Program-made: the position numbers and the translations under genes
In this document: piece by piece, positions 34,417-46,521 of the stretch
Position numbering within the stretch: the first letter of the stretch is position 1
Layout of the letters: every line of letters starts with the position of its first letter
Assembly: GCA_036847185.1 (NCBI GenBank)
Contig: DAIUAM010000016.1
Coordinates: 1-64,000, forward strand
DNA: 64,000 nt
From: UBA4738 sp002413305
GTDB lineage: Bacteria; Actinomycetota; UBA4738
Direction: 5' to 3'
Notes under the pieces: generated by a model
Seen by the model: the letters and a program-made list of their open reading frames with translations, nothing else
What the model was told of the DNA's origin: nothing
Databases searched by the model: none

Positions 34417-35277
34417 ATGCGAAAGACGTTCCTGTCCATCTTCCTGATCGCGCTCTCGACCGCGCTCCTTGCGGCCTGCAGCTCGACTACGCCGACCGCG
34501 TCCTCGTCGTCGCCACCCTCTTCGGGCGCCTCTCCCACGGCGTCGGCCAACGCGTGCAGTTCCCCGGCGGTCCAGACCCCGGGGACCCTGACGGTGGGAA
34601 CCTCCTATCCCTACTACAAGCCGTTCAAGACCGGTCCGAAGGACAACCCCACGGGCTTCGAGGGCGACCTCGCCCACAAGCTCGCCCAGCAGATTGGCCT
34701 GTCCACCGTGGCGTGGTCGATCTCGCCGTTCGACGCCCTGTACGCCCCGGGCCCGAAGAAGTGGGACTTCGCGATGGACGAGATCTCGATCACCACGGCC
34801 CGCGCCCAGGTGGTCGACTTCAGCGCGCCGTACTACACGATCCAGCAGGGTCTCCTGGTGAAGAAGGGCACGCCGATCACGAACGCGCACACCTTGGCCG
34901 ACCTGCAGCAGTACCGCTTCGGCGCCCAGACCGGGACCACCGGCCTCGACTACATCAAGAACACGATCAAGCCGGCGAAGGTCAGCCAGTACGACGACAC
35001 GATCACGGCCGGGCAGGCGCTGTCGAACGGGCAGATCGACGCCGTGGTCATCGACGTGCCGATCGCCATCCCGATGACGCAGCAGATCACCAACCTCGAG
35101 GTGATCGGACAGTTCCTGACCAACGAGTCGTACGGCTTGACGCTGGTCAAGGGCAACCCGCTGCTGGGGTGCGTGAACCAGGCGCTGGCCTCGCTCAAGA
35201 CGGACGGGACCCTGAAGACGCTGACCGACCAGTACTTCCCGGGCACCACGGCGACCCTGCCGGTGTTCGGCCCGTAG
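34417..35277 (+). CDS. Polar amino-acid ABC transporter substrate-binding lipoprotein (system 2)
   Basis: SBP family 3 lipoprotein, 286 aa. The signal peptide ends at lipobox LLAAC and is followed by a Ser/Thr/Pro linker. LTVGTSYPYYKPF, GFEGDLAHKLAQQIG, DFAMDEISITTARAQ and QTGTTGLDY mark the binding fold. ATG 34417 precedes the signal peptide and follows a G-rich stretch. It starts a three-gene importer parallel to the one at 21.4-24.1 kb but clearly diverged from it. The ligand is unknown. Confidence 0.92.
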   Translation: MRKTFLSIFLIALSTALLAACSSTTPTASSSSPPSSGASPTASANACSSPAVQTPGTLTVGTSYPYYKPFKTGPKDNPTGFEGDLAHKLAQQIGLSTVAWSISPFDALYAPGPKKWDFAMDEISITTARAQVVDFSAPYYTIQQGLLVKKGTPITNAHTLADLQQYRFGAQTGTTGLDYIKNTIKPAKVSQYDDTITAGQALSNGQIDAVVIDVPIAIPMTQQITNLEVIGQFLTNESYGLTLVKGNPLLGCVNQALASLKTDGTLKTLTDQYFPGTTATLPVFGP

Positions 35278-35299
35278 CGGGGCCAGTCCAAACATCGCG

Positions 35300-36205
35300 G
35301 TGATCAGCGGGGGCGGGGTCCCCACCCCGAACGTCGACCCGGACCTCCTGCCTGCCGGCGGGGGCGGTGGCATGCGGTACCTCGCGTCGCGTCGATCGCG
35401 GATGTTCGGTGGCCGGCGCGGCGCGGTGGTCTCTGCCGCGAGCACGATCGTCTTCCTCGGCGTGGTTGCCGTCCTGGTGGCGACCGCGCCGGGCACCCCG
35501 ATCATCCGTCAGCGGTTCTTCGACTGGGGGCACATCAAGCAGGCGTTCCCGTCGGTGGCCTCGGGATTCCTGCTGAACATCAAGATCATGCTGATCGCGG
35601 AGGTCCTGATCCTGGCGTTCGCCCTGCTCCTGGCCGTGGTCCGAAGCATCCCCGGGCCGGTGTTCTTCCCGCTTCGGTTGGTCGCCATCGGCTACGTCGA
35701 CCTGTTCCGGGGGATGCCCCTGATCCTTGTGCTGTACCTGATCGGGTTCGGCGTTCCGGCTCTGTCGCTCCGAGGGCTCTCCAACCACGACGTGGTGACG
35801 TACGGGATCCTGTCGCTGGTCCTGGTGTATTCGGCCTACGTCGCGGAGGTGTACCGGGCGGGGATCGATTCTGTCCACGAGAGCCAGACGATGGCCGCAC
35901 GCTCGCTGGGCCTGTCACGGTGGCAGGCCCTGCGGCACGTGGTCATCCCACAGGCCATCCGCCGGGTCATCCCGCCTCTCCTGAACGACTTCATCGGCCT
36001 GCAGAAGGACACCGCTCTGGTCTCGGTGATCGGACCGATCGAAGCCGCCCGCCAGGCCCAGAACTTCGGAGCGGAGACGTTCAACTTCGCGGGCTACGTG
36101 GTGGCCGCGTTCCTGTTCGTGGTGTGCACCATCCCCCTGGCGCGGTTCGTCGACTATCTGATCGCGCGGGACCGCCGCCGGCGGGCCATGGGGAGCACCC
36201 GATGA
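35300..36205 (+). CDS. Polar amino-acid ABC transporter permease (system 2)
   Basis: HisM-type permease. NIKIMLIAEVLILAFA, YVDLFRGMPLILVLY and the EAA coupling loop AARSLGLSRWQALRHVVIPQA are present, with five membrane segments. The longest frame starts at GTG 35300 (301 aa). ATG 35372 (277 aa) would place the 35314-35329 hairpin outside the gene, as at other binding-protein/permease junctions, and is a strong alternative. The end overlaps the ATPase start (ATGA). Confidence 0.9.
   Translation: MISGGGVPTPNVDPDLLPAGGGGGMRYLASRRSRMFGGRRGAVVSAASTIVFLGVVAVLVATAPGTPIIRQRFFDWGHIKQAFPSVASGFLLNIKIMLIAEVLILAFALLLAVVRSIPGPVFFPLRLVAIGYVDLFRGMPLILVLYLIGFGVPALSLRGLSNHDVVTYGILSLVLVYSAYVAEVYRAGIDSVHESQTMAARSLGLSRWQALRHVVIPQAIRRVIPPLLNDFIGLQKDTALVSVIGPIEAARQAQNFGAETFNFAGYVVAAFLFVVCTIPLARFVDYLIARDRRRRAMGSTR
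35314..35329 (+). terminator. Stem-loop between binding protein and permease (system 2)
   Basis: CGGGGT and ACCCCG pair around CCCC. The stem is short, but its position matches that of the hairpins after the other binding-protein genes in the window. Confidence 0.35.
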
Positions 36206-36969
36206 GGGCGGACGACGTGCCGGCGGGCGGCGCGCTGCGCCTGGAGGGGGTCCACAAGTCCTACGGGAAGGCGGAGGTCCTCCGGGGGATCGACCTGGAG
36301 GTCGCCGCCCACGAGGTGCTCTGCCTGATCGGAGCGTCCGGCTCCGGCAAGTCGACCATGCTGAAGTGCGTGAACCTGCTCGAGCCGATCGACGCCGGCC
36401 GGATCTTCGTGGAAGGGGACGAGATCACGGCGGATGGCGTGGACGTGAACCGTATCCGGGAGCGGATCGGCATCGTGTTCCAGGCCTTCAACCTGTTCCC
36501 GCACATGACGGTGCTCCGTAACATCACGCTAGCCCAGATCAAGGTCCGCGGGGCCTCCCGCCAAGAGGCAGAGGACACGGCTCGGGAACTCTTGCGCCGG
36601 TTCGGCCTAGAGGACAAGAAGGACGAATATCCGGACCGGCTGTCCGGCGGTCAGCAGCAGCGGGTGGCGATCATCCGTGCCCTGGCCATGAACCCGGACA
36701 TCATGCTGCTCGACGAGGTCACCAGCGCTCTGGACCCCGAGCTCGTGGCGGAGGTCCTGAACGTCATCCGGGGCCTGGCCGAGATCGGGATGACCATGCT
36801 GATCGCCACGCACGAGATGGGGTTCGCTCGCGACATCGCCGACCGGGTGTGCTTCCTGGACGCGGGCGTCATCCTCGAAGACTCGCCGCCATCCCAGATG
36901 TTCTCCGATCCGCAGAACCCGAGGACGCGAGCGTTCCTGCAGCGGATCATCGAGGCCGGCCGGCTGTAG
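36202..36969 (+). CDS. Polar amino-acid ABC transporter ATPase (system 2)
   Basis: GlnQ-type ATPase of 255 aa. Walker A is GASGSGKST, Q-loop VFQAFNLFPHMT, signature LSGGQQQRVAIIRAL, Walker B IMLLDEVTSALDPE and H-loop THEMGFARD. In Walker B, Val replaces the usual Pro after the catalytic Glu (DEV rather than DEP), a tolerated variant. ATGA overlap with the permease indicates coupling. A short CCGGAG/CTCCGG hairpin follows at 36974-36988. Confidence 0.95.
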   Translation: MRADDVPAGGALRLEGVHKSYGKAEVLRGIDLEVAAHEVLCLIGASGSGKSTMLKCVNLLEPIDAGRIFVEGDEITADGVDVNRIRERIGIVFQAFNLFPHMTVLRNITLAQIKVRGASRQEAEDTARELLRRFGLEDKKDEYPDRLSGGQQQRVAIIRALAMNPDIMLLDEVTSALDPELVAEVLNVIRGLAEIGMTMLIATHEMGFARDIADRVCFLDAGVILEDSPPSQMFSDPQNPRTRAFLQRIIEAGRL

Positions 36970-37148
36970 GCCTCCGGAGTCGCTCCGGTCCGTGGGGGCT
37001 CCATCACGTCGACCTGGTCGAGTGCGACCTCGTCGGGGCAGGCTGGGAACCGGCGGCGGATCCCGGTTCGGAGTGCCGACTCCACCTGGTGCCGGCGCGA
37101 TCTCGGAGGCTCCAACCGCGCAGGTCAGAGCGTGTCACCGGCGGCGCC

Positions 37149-37154
37149 TACAAT
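37149..37154 (+). promoter_or_regulatory. -10 hexamer TACAAT for leaderless uvrB
   Basis: TACAAT ends 7 nt before ATG 37162. It lies downstream of the alternative GTG at 37132, so it argues for ATG 37162 as the real start. Confidence 0.6.
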
Positions 37155-37161
37155 CGGCGGC

Positions 37162-39189
37162 ATGGCCCCTGACTTCGCCCTCGTCTCCGAGTTCGAGGCC
37201 TCCGGCGACCAGCCGACGGCGATCGGACAGCTGGCCGTCGGCGTGCTCGGCGGCGACCGCTACCAGACCCTCCTGGGAGTCACGGGCAGCGGGAAGACCC
37301 GCACGATCGCCGGGGTGATCGAACGCGTCCGCAAGCCGACGCTGGTGATCGCCCCGAACAAGTCGCTGGCCGCCCAGCTGGCCAACGAGTTCCGCGAGCT
37401 GTTCCCCGAGAGCGCGGTCGAGTACTTCGTCAGCTACTACGACTACTACCAGCCCGAGGCGTACGTCCCGCAGACCGATACCTACATCGAGAAGGACAGC
37501 TCGATCAACGACGAGATCGAACGCCTCCGGCACTCCGCCACCGCGGCGCTCCTGACCCGGCGGGACGTGATCATCGTGGCGTCCGTGTCCTGCATCTACG
37601 GGCTGGGCACGCCCGAGGAGTACATGGGCCAGGTGCTCCGGGTGATCAAGGGGGTTCCCCTGGACCGCGACTGGGCGATCCGGCGGCTCACCAACATCCA
37701 GTATCAGCGAACGAACGGCGACCTGGCCAGGGGGCGGTTCCGGGTTCGGGGCGACACCATCGAGGTCCACCCCGCGTACGACGAGACCATGGTCCACGTC
37801 GAGCTGTGGGGCGACCAGGTCGACCGCATCGTGCAGATGGACCTGGTGACGGGCGAGGTGCTCGCCGACCACCAGGAGCTGTGGATCTACCCGGCCACGC
37901 ACTACGTCGCCTCCGAGGATCGCCTGCACCGGGCCATCGAGTCCATCCAGGAAGAGCTGGGCTCGCGGCTGGCATTCCTCGAATCCGAGAACAAGCTGCT
38001 CGAAGCCCAGCGGCTGCGGATGCGCACGAACTACGACCTGGAGATGCTGCGAGAGGTCGGGTTCTGCAACGGGATCGAGAACTACGCCCGGCACATCGAC
38101 GGCCGGAACCCGGGGACCGCTCCGTACACGCTGCTCGACTACTTCCCTCAGGATTGGCTGTGCGTGATCGACGAGTCGCATGTCACGGTGCCCCAGCTCC
38201 ACGGGATGTACGAGGGCGATATGTCCCGCAAGCGCACGCTGGTCGAGTTCGGCTTCCGGCTGCCGTCGGCCATGGACAACCGTCCCCTGCAGTTCGAAGA
38301 GTTCACCGACCGGATCCAGCAGGTCGTGTTCATGTCGGCCACCCCGGGGCCCTACGAGCTGCGGGTGTCCTCGCGGGTCGCGGAGCAGGTCGTCCGGCCG
38401 ACCGGGTTGATCGATCCCGAGGTGGAGGTGCGCCCGACGAAGGGCCAGGTCGACGATCTGATCGAGGAGATCCGCCGGCGGGTCGAGGCGGGTGCCCGGG
38501 TGCTGGTGACGACGCTGACGAAGAAGATGGCCGAAGACCTCACCGATTACCTGATCGAGATGGGGCTGAAAGTCCGGTACCTCCATTCGGAGGTCGATAC
38601 GATCCAGCGGATCGAGATCCTCCGGGACCTCCGGCTGGGTGAGTTCGACGTCCTGGTCGGGATCAACCTCCTGCGGGAGGGCCTGGACCTGCCCGAGGTG
38701 TCCCTGGTGGCCATCCTGGACGCCGACAAGGAGGGGTTCCTGCGGAGCGAGACCTCGCTGATCCAGACGATCGGGCGGGCCGCGCGCAACGTCGACGGCA
38801 AGGTATTGATGTACGCCGACACCGTGACCGATTCGATGCGGACGGCCATCTCCGAGACCATGCGCCGGCGCGGCATCCAGATGGCGTACAACACCGAACA
38901 CGGGATCGACCCGCAGACCATCCGCCGCCGCGTCTCGGACATCCTGCTCTCGCTCCAGGGCGACCAGAAGCGCCGCCCGACCGCCACACCCACCCGCGGT
39001 CGGCGAGGCAGGCGGCGGGCCGAGCCGGCGATGCCCCGGGAGGAGCTCGAACGCCTCATCCAGACGCTGGAGGAGGAGATGCACGAGGCGGCGAAGGATC
39101 TCCGGTTCGAATACGCCGCCCGGTTGCGCGACGAGGTGCTGGAGCTGAAGCGCGAGCTGACCGCGCTCAAGGAAGCCGGGGTGCGCTAG
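37162..39189 (+). CDS. uvrB: Excinuclease ABC subunit B
   Basis: Damage-verification helicase of nucleotide excision repair, 675 aa. Walker A is GVTGSGKTRT. The beta-hairpin that inserts at lesions is YYDYYQPEAYVPQTDTY (near residue 93), and the DEAD-like box is VIDESHVTVPQ. Helicase motifs FMSATPGPYE and LREGLDLPEV follow. The C-terminal UVR domain for UvrC binding reads AAKDLRFEYAARLRDEV. The start is fixed by a -10 hexamer 7 nt upstream. uvrA and uvrC are also in this window (43.6 and 50.3 kb), each separately promoted. Confidence 0.98.
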   Translation: MAPDFALVSEFEASGDQPTAIGQLAVGVLGGDRYQTLLGVTGSGKTRTIAGVIERVRKPTLVIAPNKSLAAQLANEFRELFPESAVEYFVSYYDYYQPEAYVPQTDTYIEKDSSINDEIERLRHSATAALLTRRDVIIVASVSCIYGLGTPEEYMGQVLRVIKGVPLDRDWAIRRLTNIQYQRTNGDLARGRFRVRGDTIEVHPAYDETMVHVELWGDQVDRIVQMDLVTGEVLADHQELWIYPATHYVASEDRLHRAIESIQEELGSRLAFLESENKLLEAQRLRMRTNYDLEMLREVGFCNGIENYARHIDGRNPGTAPYTLLDYFPQDWLCVIDESHVTVPQLHGMYEGDMSRKRTLVEFGFRLPSAMDNRPLQFEEFTDRIQQVVFMSATPGPYELRVSSRVAEQVVRPTGLIDPEVEVRPTKGQVDDLIEEIRRRVEAGARVLVTTLTKKMAEDLTDYLIEMGLKVRYLHSEVDTIQRIEILRDLRLGEFDVLVGINLLREGLDLPEVSLVAILDADKEGFLRSETSLIQTIGRAARNVDGKVLMYADTVTDSMRTAISETMRRRGIQMAYNTEHGIDPQTIRRRVSDILLSLQGDQKRRPTATPTRGRRGRRRAEPAMPREELERLIQTLEEEMHEAAKDLRFEYAARLRDEVLELKRELTALKEAGVR

Positions 39190-39240
39190 GGGTATGCCAC
39201 GAGCCCTCCCCCAGGGGAACCGAAGATCGAGCGACGACCG

Positions 39241-40326
39241 GTGAGCGTGCTCTCCGTCCGGGCCCCGCTGGCCTGGCTGGGGCCCGGACGGCTTGTCGAG
39301 GATGCGCTCGTGGTGTTGGACGGCGGGCGCGTGGCCTACGCGGGGCCGGCGGCAGAGATCTCCGTGGTGGTGGCGGGGGAGCGCGGCGCCGAAGGGCTCA
39401 GCGGCCGCGCGGCGCCGCCACAAGCGGACCAGGAGATCCGTTTCGACGGGTTCGTGATGCCGGGCGTGGTCGATCGCCATGTCCACATCGGACTCTCCGA
39501 CCCGGGGGCCGTCCTGGCCGGGGGGGTGGTCGCGGTCCGTGATCTCGCCTGGCCGCCGGACGTGGTGTTCCCGCTGGCCGAAGCGTCCGAGACAACCGCC
39601 TTCAACGGGCCGCTGATCCGCGCGGCGGGCGCCATGCTCACCTGCCCGGGTGGCTATCCCACGCGGGCCGCCTGGGCTCCTTCGGGCACCGGTTTGGAGG
39701 TCCTCGGGGCCGGCGACGCAGCCGCCCGGGCCGCCGACCTGCTGGCGCGAGGCGCCGTGGTGCTGAAGGTCGCGTTGAACGGGGATGTTGGGCCGACGGT
39801 GACCGATGCGGAGCTCGTGGCGATCTGTGACGTTGCCCACCAGGCCGGGACGATCGTGACCGCCCACGCGCAGGGTCGCGGCCAGGCGGCGCGCGCGCTG
39901 GGAGCCGGCGTCGACGAGCTCGCGCATTGTCCCTGGTCCGAACACCTGTCGGACGAGCTCATCGAAGCCATGGCCAGGCGGATGCGGATCGTTTCGACGC
40001 TGGACATCCACTCCGGCGGCAGGGACACACCGGAGCTGCGGACGGCGGTCGACAACCTCTCGCGGTTCCTGGCCGCCGGGGGGCGGGTCGCGTACGGGAC
40101 CGACCTCGGGAACGGGCCGATCCCCCCCGGCATCCATGTCGGGGAGGCGTTCCACCTCTACCGCGCGGGGCTCGGGCCCGAGCGGTTGCTGGAGGCGCTC
40201 ACCTTCCGGCCGCTGGCCGAAGGCGAACCGGCTGATCTGATCGGCCTGGCCCGCGATCCGCGCGAGGATCTGGGAGCCCTCGGCGAGGTACGACTCGTGG
40301 TGCGGGGGGGCAGGCGCTACCGCTGA
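39241..40326 (+). CDS. Amidohydrolase (imidazolonepropionase-like)
   Basis: Metal-dependent hydrolase with a TIM-barrel, 361 aa. Metal and active-site candidates are VDRHVHIG (HxH near residue 80), VVLKVAL (Lys), VTAHAQG (His), DELAHCP (His) and YGTDLGNG (Asp), the full set for the imidazolonepropionase/prolidase-like branch. The N-terminal beta-sandwich is short. Substrate is unknown; cyclic amides or dipeptide-like compounds are typical. The GTG lies 51 bp after uvrB. Confidence 0.85.
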   Translation: MSVLSVRAPLAWLGPGRLVEDALVVLDGGRVAYAGPAAEISVVVAGERGAEGLSGRAAPPQADQEIRFDGFVMPGVVDRHVHIGLSDPGAVLAGGVVAVRDLAWPPDVVFPLAEASETTAFNGPLIRAAGAMLTCPGGYPTRAAWAPSGTGLEVLGAGDAAARAADLLARGAVVLKVALNGDVGPTVTDAELVAICDVAHQAGTIVTAHAQGRGQAARALGAGVDELAHCPWSEHLSDELIEAMARRMRIVSTLDIHSGGRDTPELRTAVDNLSRFLAAGGRVAYGTDLGNGPIPPGIHVGEAFHLYRAGLGPERLLEALTFRPLAEGEPADLIGLARDPREDLGALGEVRLVVRGGRRYR

Positions 40327-40362
40327 ACGGCGGCCGCGTGCCGGGTCGCCGCGTGCGGGGGC

Positions 40363-41316
40363 TCACTCCCGGGCGCGGATCCGCTGGTGGGGGTCGAGGG
40401 CATCGCGCAACCCGTCGCCCAGGAAGTTCACGCAGAGCACAGTGGCCAGGATGAACAGGCCGGGAAACAGGGTCAGGTACGGCGATGTGAGGGCGAAGGG
40501 TTGCGCCTCCAGCAGGAGGTTCCCCCATGTTGGCAGCGGTGGCTGCACGCCGAACCCCAGGAACGAGAGCGCGGACTCCGCCAGGATCGCCCCGGCGATG
40601 CCGAGGGTGGCGTTCACGATGATCGGTCCCAACGCGTTCGGCAGCATCTGGCCGAAGATGATCCGCGGGTTCGAGGCCCCCACGGACCGGGCGGCCTCCA
40701 CGAACTCCTTCTCCTTCATGGACAGGAACACACCCCGAACGATGCGCGCCAGCGGCATCCAGAAGAACAGGGAGAGGATCACCACGATCCCCAGCGCCCC
40801 GCGGTCCGCGATGAACGGCACCCGCGACCCCACGATGAGGATGACCAGGAACGGAAGGGCCAGGAAGAGGTCGGTCACCCGCATCAGCAGGTTGTCGATC
40901 CAGCCGCCGTAGTAGCCGGCCAGGGCGCCCACGATCGAACCGATGACGCCCGCGGAGAGGGCGACCGAGACACCGACCATCAGCGAGATCCGCCCGCCGT
41001 ACAGGACCCGGGTGAAGACGTCGCGGCCGATCTCGTCCACGCCGAACCAGTGCTTCCAGCTCGGGCCGCTGTGCGCGAACGGCGCCACGATCCGTCCGGC
41101 GGTGAAGGTCTGGTGGTACGAGTCCTTGGATAGGAGGGGAACCACGACCGAGGCCACCCCGATCAGGAGCAGCAGGACCGCGCTGGCCAGGGCGAGCCGG
41201 TGGCGGCGGAAGCGGCGCCACGCGAGCTGGCGGGTGGAGAGAGACTCCCCGGAAGCCGCGACGGGGGCCGCAGCAAGCGGCTGGAGTGGCTCGATGATGT
41301 CGGTATCGATGGCCAT
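40363..41316 (-). CDS. Orphan DppC-type peptide ABC permease
   Basis: Permease subunit of 317 aa, strongly similar along its whole length to DppC at 60.66-61.63 kb. Shared blocks include HQTFTAG, FGVDEIGRD, YGGRISLMVG, GYYGGWIDN, LSLFFWMP, KEKEFVEAA, ESALSFLGFGVQPP and LGDGLRDALDPHQ. No DppB, ATPase or binding protein lies beside it, so it is an isolated paralogue that may swap into the dpp transporter. The ATG has a GGGAGGGG-type ribosome-binding site, and a TTGACC-N16-TAATCC promoter is upstream. Membrane segments are intact, so it is not obviously a pseudogene. Confidence 0.9.
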   Translation of the reverse strand: MAIDTDIIEPLQPLAAAPVAASGESLSTRQLAWRRFRRHRLALASAVLLLLIGVASVVVPLLSKDSYHQTFTAGRIVAPFAHSGPSWKHWFGVDEIGRDVFTRVLYGGRISLMVGVSVALSAGVIGSIVGALAGYYGGWIDNLLMRVTDLFLALPFLVILIVGSRVPFIADRGALGIVVILSLFFWMPLARIVRGVFLSMKEKEFVEAARSVGASNPRIIFGQMLPNALGPIIVNATLGIAGAILAESALSFLGFGVQPPLPTWGNLLLEAQPFALTSPYLTLFPGLFILATVLCVNFLGDGLRDALDPHQRIRARE

Positions 41317-41375
41317 CGGCCCCCTCCCGTCCCTCCGCCTGTGGCCCGGTGGCCGCCGAGGCGAAACCGCCCAAA

Positions 41376-41403
41376 GGATTACACAGGTGACGCCACCGGT
41401 CAA
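41376..41403 (-). promoter_or_regulatory. Promoter of the orphan permease
   Basis: Read on minus: TTGACC (41403-41398), a 16-bp spacer and TAATCC (41381-41376). It shares the gap with the divergent regulator gene, whose own TAGACT lies at 41443-41448. Confidence 0.45.
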
Positions 41404-41461
41404 GATTGAATGCTGGTTATGGCCGCCGGCATGCGCCACGCGTAGACTGCCATCCGGTTCC

Positions 41462-42043
41462 ATGGCAGAGACCGACGGATTCGACGAGCCGGGAGGACGC
41501 CGCCCCGCGCCGGGCTCGCTCCGGTTGGTCCAGCTCTTCCTCAACTCCCACGACATCCTTCCTGGGATCGACACGATCACCACACCCGAGGAGCTGAAGG
41601 CCTGGCTCCGCCGGCGGGACCTCGTCTCGTCCTCGGTGCGGGTCCGGTCCGATGACCTCCGCCGCGCGCTCGCCGTTCGCGAGGCGCTCCGCGGCCTGGC
41701 GGTGCGCAACGGCGGCGAGGTGCCGGACGGCGACCCCGTGGCGGCGCTCAACCGGGTCGCCCGTCGGGCATCGCTCCGGGTGACCTTCTCGCCGGACGGC
41801 CACGCGACGCTGGAGCCGTCGCGGCGCGATGTCGACGGCGCGCTGGCCGTGATCCTCGCGGGGGTGGCCCTGTCCATGGTCGAGGGCACGTGGCATCGGC
41901 TGAAGGCGTGCCGGAACTGCCGGTGGGCCTTCTACGACCACTCGAAGAACCGCTCGGGGGCATGGTGCACCATGTCGGTGTGTGGGAACCGGAGCAAGGC
42001 CCTGGCGTTCCGTTCGCGCCACCGGGCCGAAGCTGTCCGGTAG
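41462..42043 (+). CDS. ABATE-domain / CGNR zinc-finger protein
   Basis: Predicted stress-linked transcriptional regulator, 193 aa. The N-terminal ABATE domain starts LRLVQLFLNSHD, and the C-terminal CGNR zinc finger reads KACRNCRWAFYDHSKNRS, then WCTMSVCGNRSKA, with four Cys for Zn and the CGNR DNA-contact motif. These proteins often control a divergent neighbour, here the orphan DppC-type permease. The ATG is 13 nt after a TAGACT hexamer. The ligand is unknown. Confidence 0.88.
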   Translation: MAETDGFDEPGGRRPAPGSLRLVQLFLNSHDILPGIDTITTPEELKAWLRRRDLVSSSVRVRSDDLRRALAVREALRGLAVRNGGEVPDGDPVAALNRVARRASLRVTFSPDGHATLEPSRRDVDGALAVILAGVALSMVEGTWHRLKACRNCRWAFYDHSKNRSGAWCTMSVCGNRSKALAFRSRHRAEAVR

Positions 42044-42068
42044 GGGCACCGGGCCGGTTCAGAAAACG

Positions 42069-43211
42069 CTAGAGGATCTCGCGCAGCGCTTCGAACAGCC
42101 GCTCGATGTCGGCGTCGTTGCTGAAGAAGTGCGGCGACACGCGGATCCCGTCGCCCCGGAAGTCGGTGCACACGTTCCGGTCGAGGAGCGCGTGACAGAC
42201 CTTCTCCGCCTCGTCGCCCACCCCGATGTTCACCACGCCGCCGCGTGCGTTCCGGTCCCGGGGCGAGCGGACGGGCAGCCCGGCCTCGTCGGCCTGGGCG
42301 ATCACGTGGTCGATCAGGTCCTGTTGGTGTTCGCGGGTGTTCTGCGGGCCGACCTCGGCGATGATGTCGAGCCCGCCCTGGGCGACGAACGCCACCGGCG
42401 CCGCCGGCGTCCCGTGCTCCAGCCGCCGGGCCGACGGATGGTAATCGAGGTGCTGCAGGTCGAACGAGAACGGCTCCTTCGTGGCGAACCATCCGGTGAC
42501 CAGCGGCTCGAGCGAGGACAGCAGGTCCCGGCGGGCGTACAGGAACGTGAGGCCCGGCCCCCCACACAGCCACTTGAGGACGCCCGCGGTGTAGAAGTCG
42601 CAGCCGAGATCGTGGACGTCGACGGGCAGGATGCCGGCACCGTGGAAGTCGTCGACGACGGACCAGGCCCCGGCGTCGCGGGCCATCCGGCAGACCTCCT
42701 TCGCGTCGATCAGCGCGCTGGTTCGGTACAGGACGCGGTTCGTCACCACCAGGGCCGTGTCCTCGTCGATCGCGTCGCGGTAGGCCTCCATCGGGACGGT
42801 CAATCCGTCGGACTTCAGGAAGACCGGTTCGGCCCCCAGGCGCCGGTAGGCCAGGGCGACGTGCCCGTCCGTGGGGAAGTCCAGCTCGGAGAGGATGACC
42901 TTCTTCCGCTTCGAGAAGTCCACGCACGAGAAGATCGCCCCGAGGGCCAGCGAGACGTTGACGGTGATGGCGAGCTCGTCCGCGTCAGCGCCGACCAGAC
43001 GGCCGAACGTCTCCTTCACCGACCGCATGCGGGGGAAGATGTCCTCGACCCACACCAGGTCGGGCGCGCCCTTCGTGGCCCATGCGTCCATGTACTCCTG
43101 GAGGTAGTCCTGGGAGCGGTTCGACACGGGTCCGAGGGAGGCGCTGATCAGGTAGGCCTTGCGGTTCACGACCGGGAACTCGTCGCGGTAGGACTCGAAG
43201 CTTCGGCTCAC
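42069..43211 (-). CDS. Class-V aminotransferase-fold PLP enzyme
   Basis: PLP-dependent enzyme of 380 aa, kynureninase/cysteine-desulfurase fold. K213 in GVLKWLCGGPG is the Schiff-base lysine, SVVDDFHGAG holds the cofactor-binding Asp and His, and VNVSLALGAI lies in the phosphate-binding area. The WLCGGPG context is closer to kynureninase-like proteins than to NifS/SufS, and no desulfurase catalytic Cys loop is evident. The reaction is unknown. The GTG start is 4 bp after the stop of a 97-aa gene, so the two are co-transcribed. Confidence 0.85.
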   Translation of the reverse strand: MSRSFESYRDEFPVVNRKAYLISASLGPVSNRSQDYLQEYMDAWATKGAPDLVWVEDIFPRMRSVKETFGRLVGADADELAITVNVSLALGAIFSCVDFSKRKKVILSELDFPTDGHVALAYRRLGAEPVFLKSDGLTVPMEAYRDAIDEDTALVVTNRVLYRTSALIDAKEVCRMARDAGAWSVVDDFHGAGILPVDVHDLGCDFYTAGVLKWLCGGPGLTFLYARRDLLSSLEPLVTGWFATKEPFSFDLQHLDYHPSARRLEHGTPAAPVAFVAQGGLDIIAEVGPQNTREHQQDLIDHVIAQADEAGLPVRSPRDRNARGGVVNIGVGDEAEKVCHALLDRNVCTDFRGDGIRVSPHFFSNDADIERLFEALREIL

Positions 43212-43215
43212 CGGT

Positions 43216-43509
43216 TCACCCCCGGCCGTGCCTGCGGAGGTAGTCGATGTACAGGGGACGGAGCGCGTCGGCCAGCGGGCCCTCGTCGGCGTGGTCCAGG
43301 TCGGACAGCAGCGGGACGAGGTCGCCCACCCCCACGTCGGCTTCCGACTTCTGGAGCTCGCCCGCCGCCGCCTCGGCGACGGGGATGGCCTTGATCAGCC
43401 GCCACAGGAAGACCACGTCCAGCCGGTGCTCGGCCAGGCGGACCGCCCGGTCGTGGAGCTCCTTGGACGACAGGGAATCGAGGGCCGTGTCCTGTCCTTC
43501 CTCCGTCAC
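43216..43509 (-). CDS. Small protein of unknown function paired with the PLP enzyme
   Basis: Not recognised; 97 aa and soluble. It has a helical N-terminal half (SLSSKELHDRAVRLAEHRLD, VVFLWRLIKAIPVAEAAAGE) and an acidic second half ending LYIDYLRRHGRG. No metal, nucleotide or DNA-binding motif is visible. Placed 4 bp upstream of the PLP enzyme gene, it may be its partner or regulator. The GTG start at 43509 has a weak GGAAGGA stretch nearby. Confidence 0.65.
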   Translation of the reverse strand: MTEEGQDTALDSLSSKELHDRAVRLAEHRLDVVFLWRLIKAIPVAEAAAGELQKSEADVGVGDLVPLLSDLDHADEGPLADALRPLYIDYLRRHGRG

Positions 43510-43598
43510 GGCAGGAGCCTACCCGTCGGGTGGGCGCGACGGCAAAGGCGCGGTCCCCCACCCAGCGGGGCCGGGAATTTCGACTGGACGGCCCTCGT

Positions 43599-43604
43599 TA
43601 GAAT
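43599..43604 (+). promoter_or_regulatory. -10 hexamer TAGAAT for leaderless uvrA
   Basis: TAGAAT ends 6 nt before GTG 43611. No LexA-type palindrome was noticed in the short gap to the divergent small gene. Confidence 0.6.
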
Positions 43605-43610
43605 GCCCGC

Positions 43611-46508
<2,898 letters not shown>

Positions 46509-46521
46509 AATGAGCGCCGCC

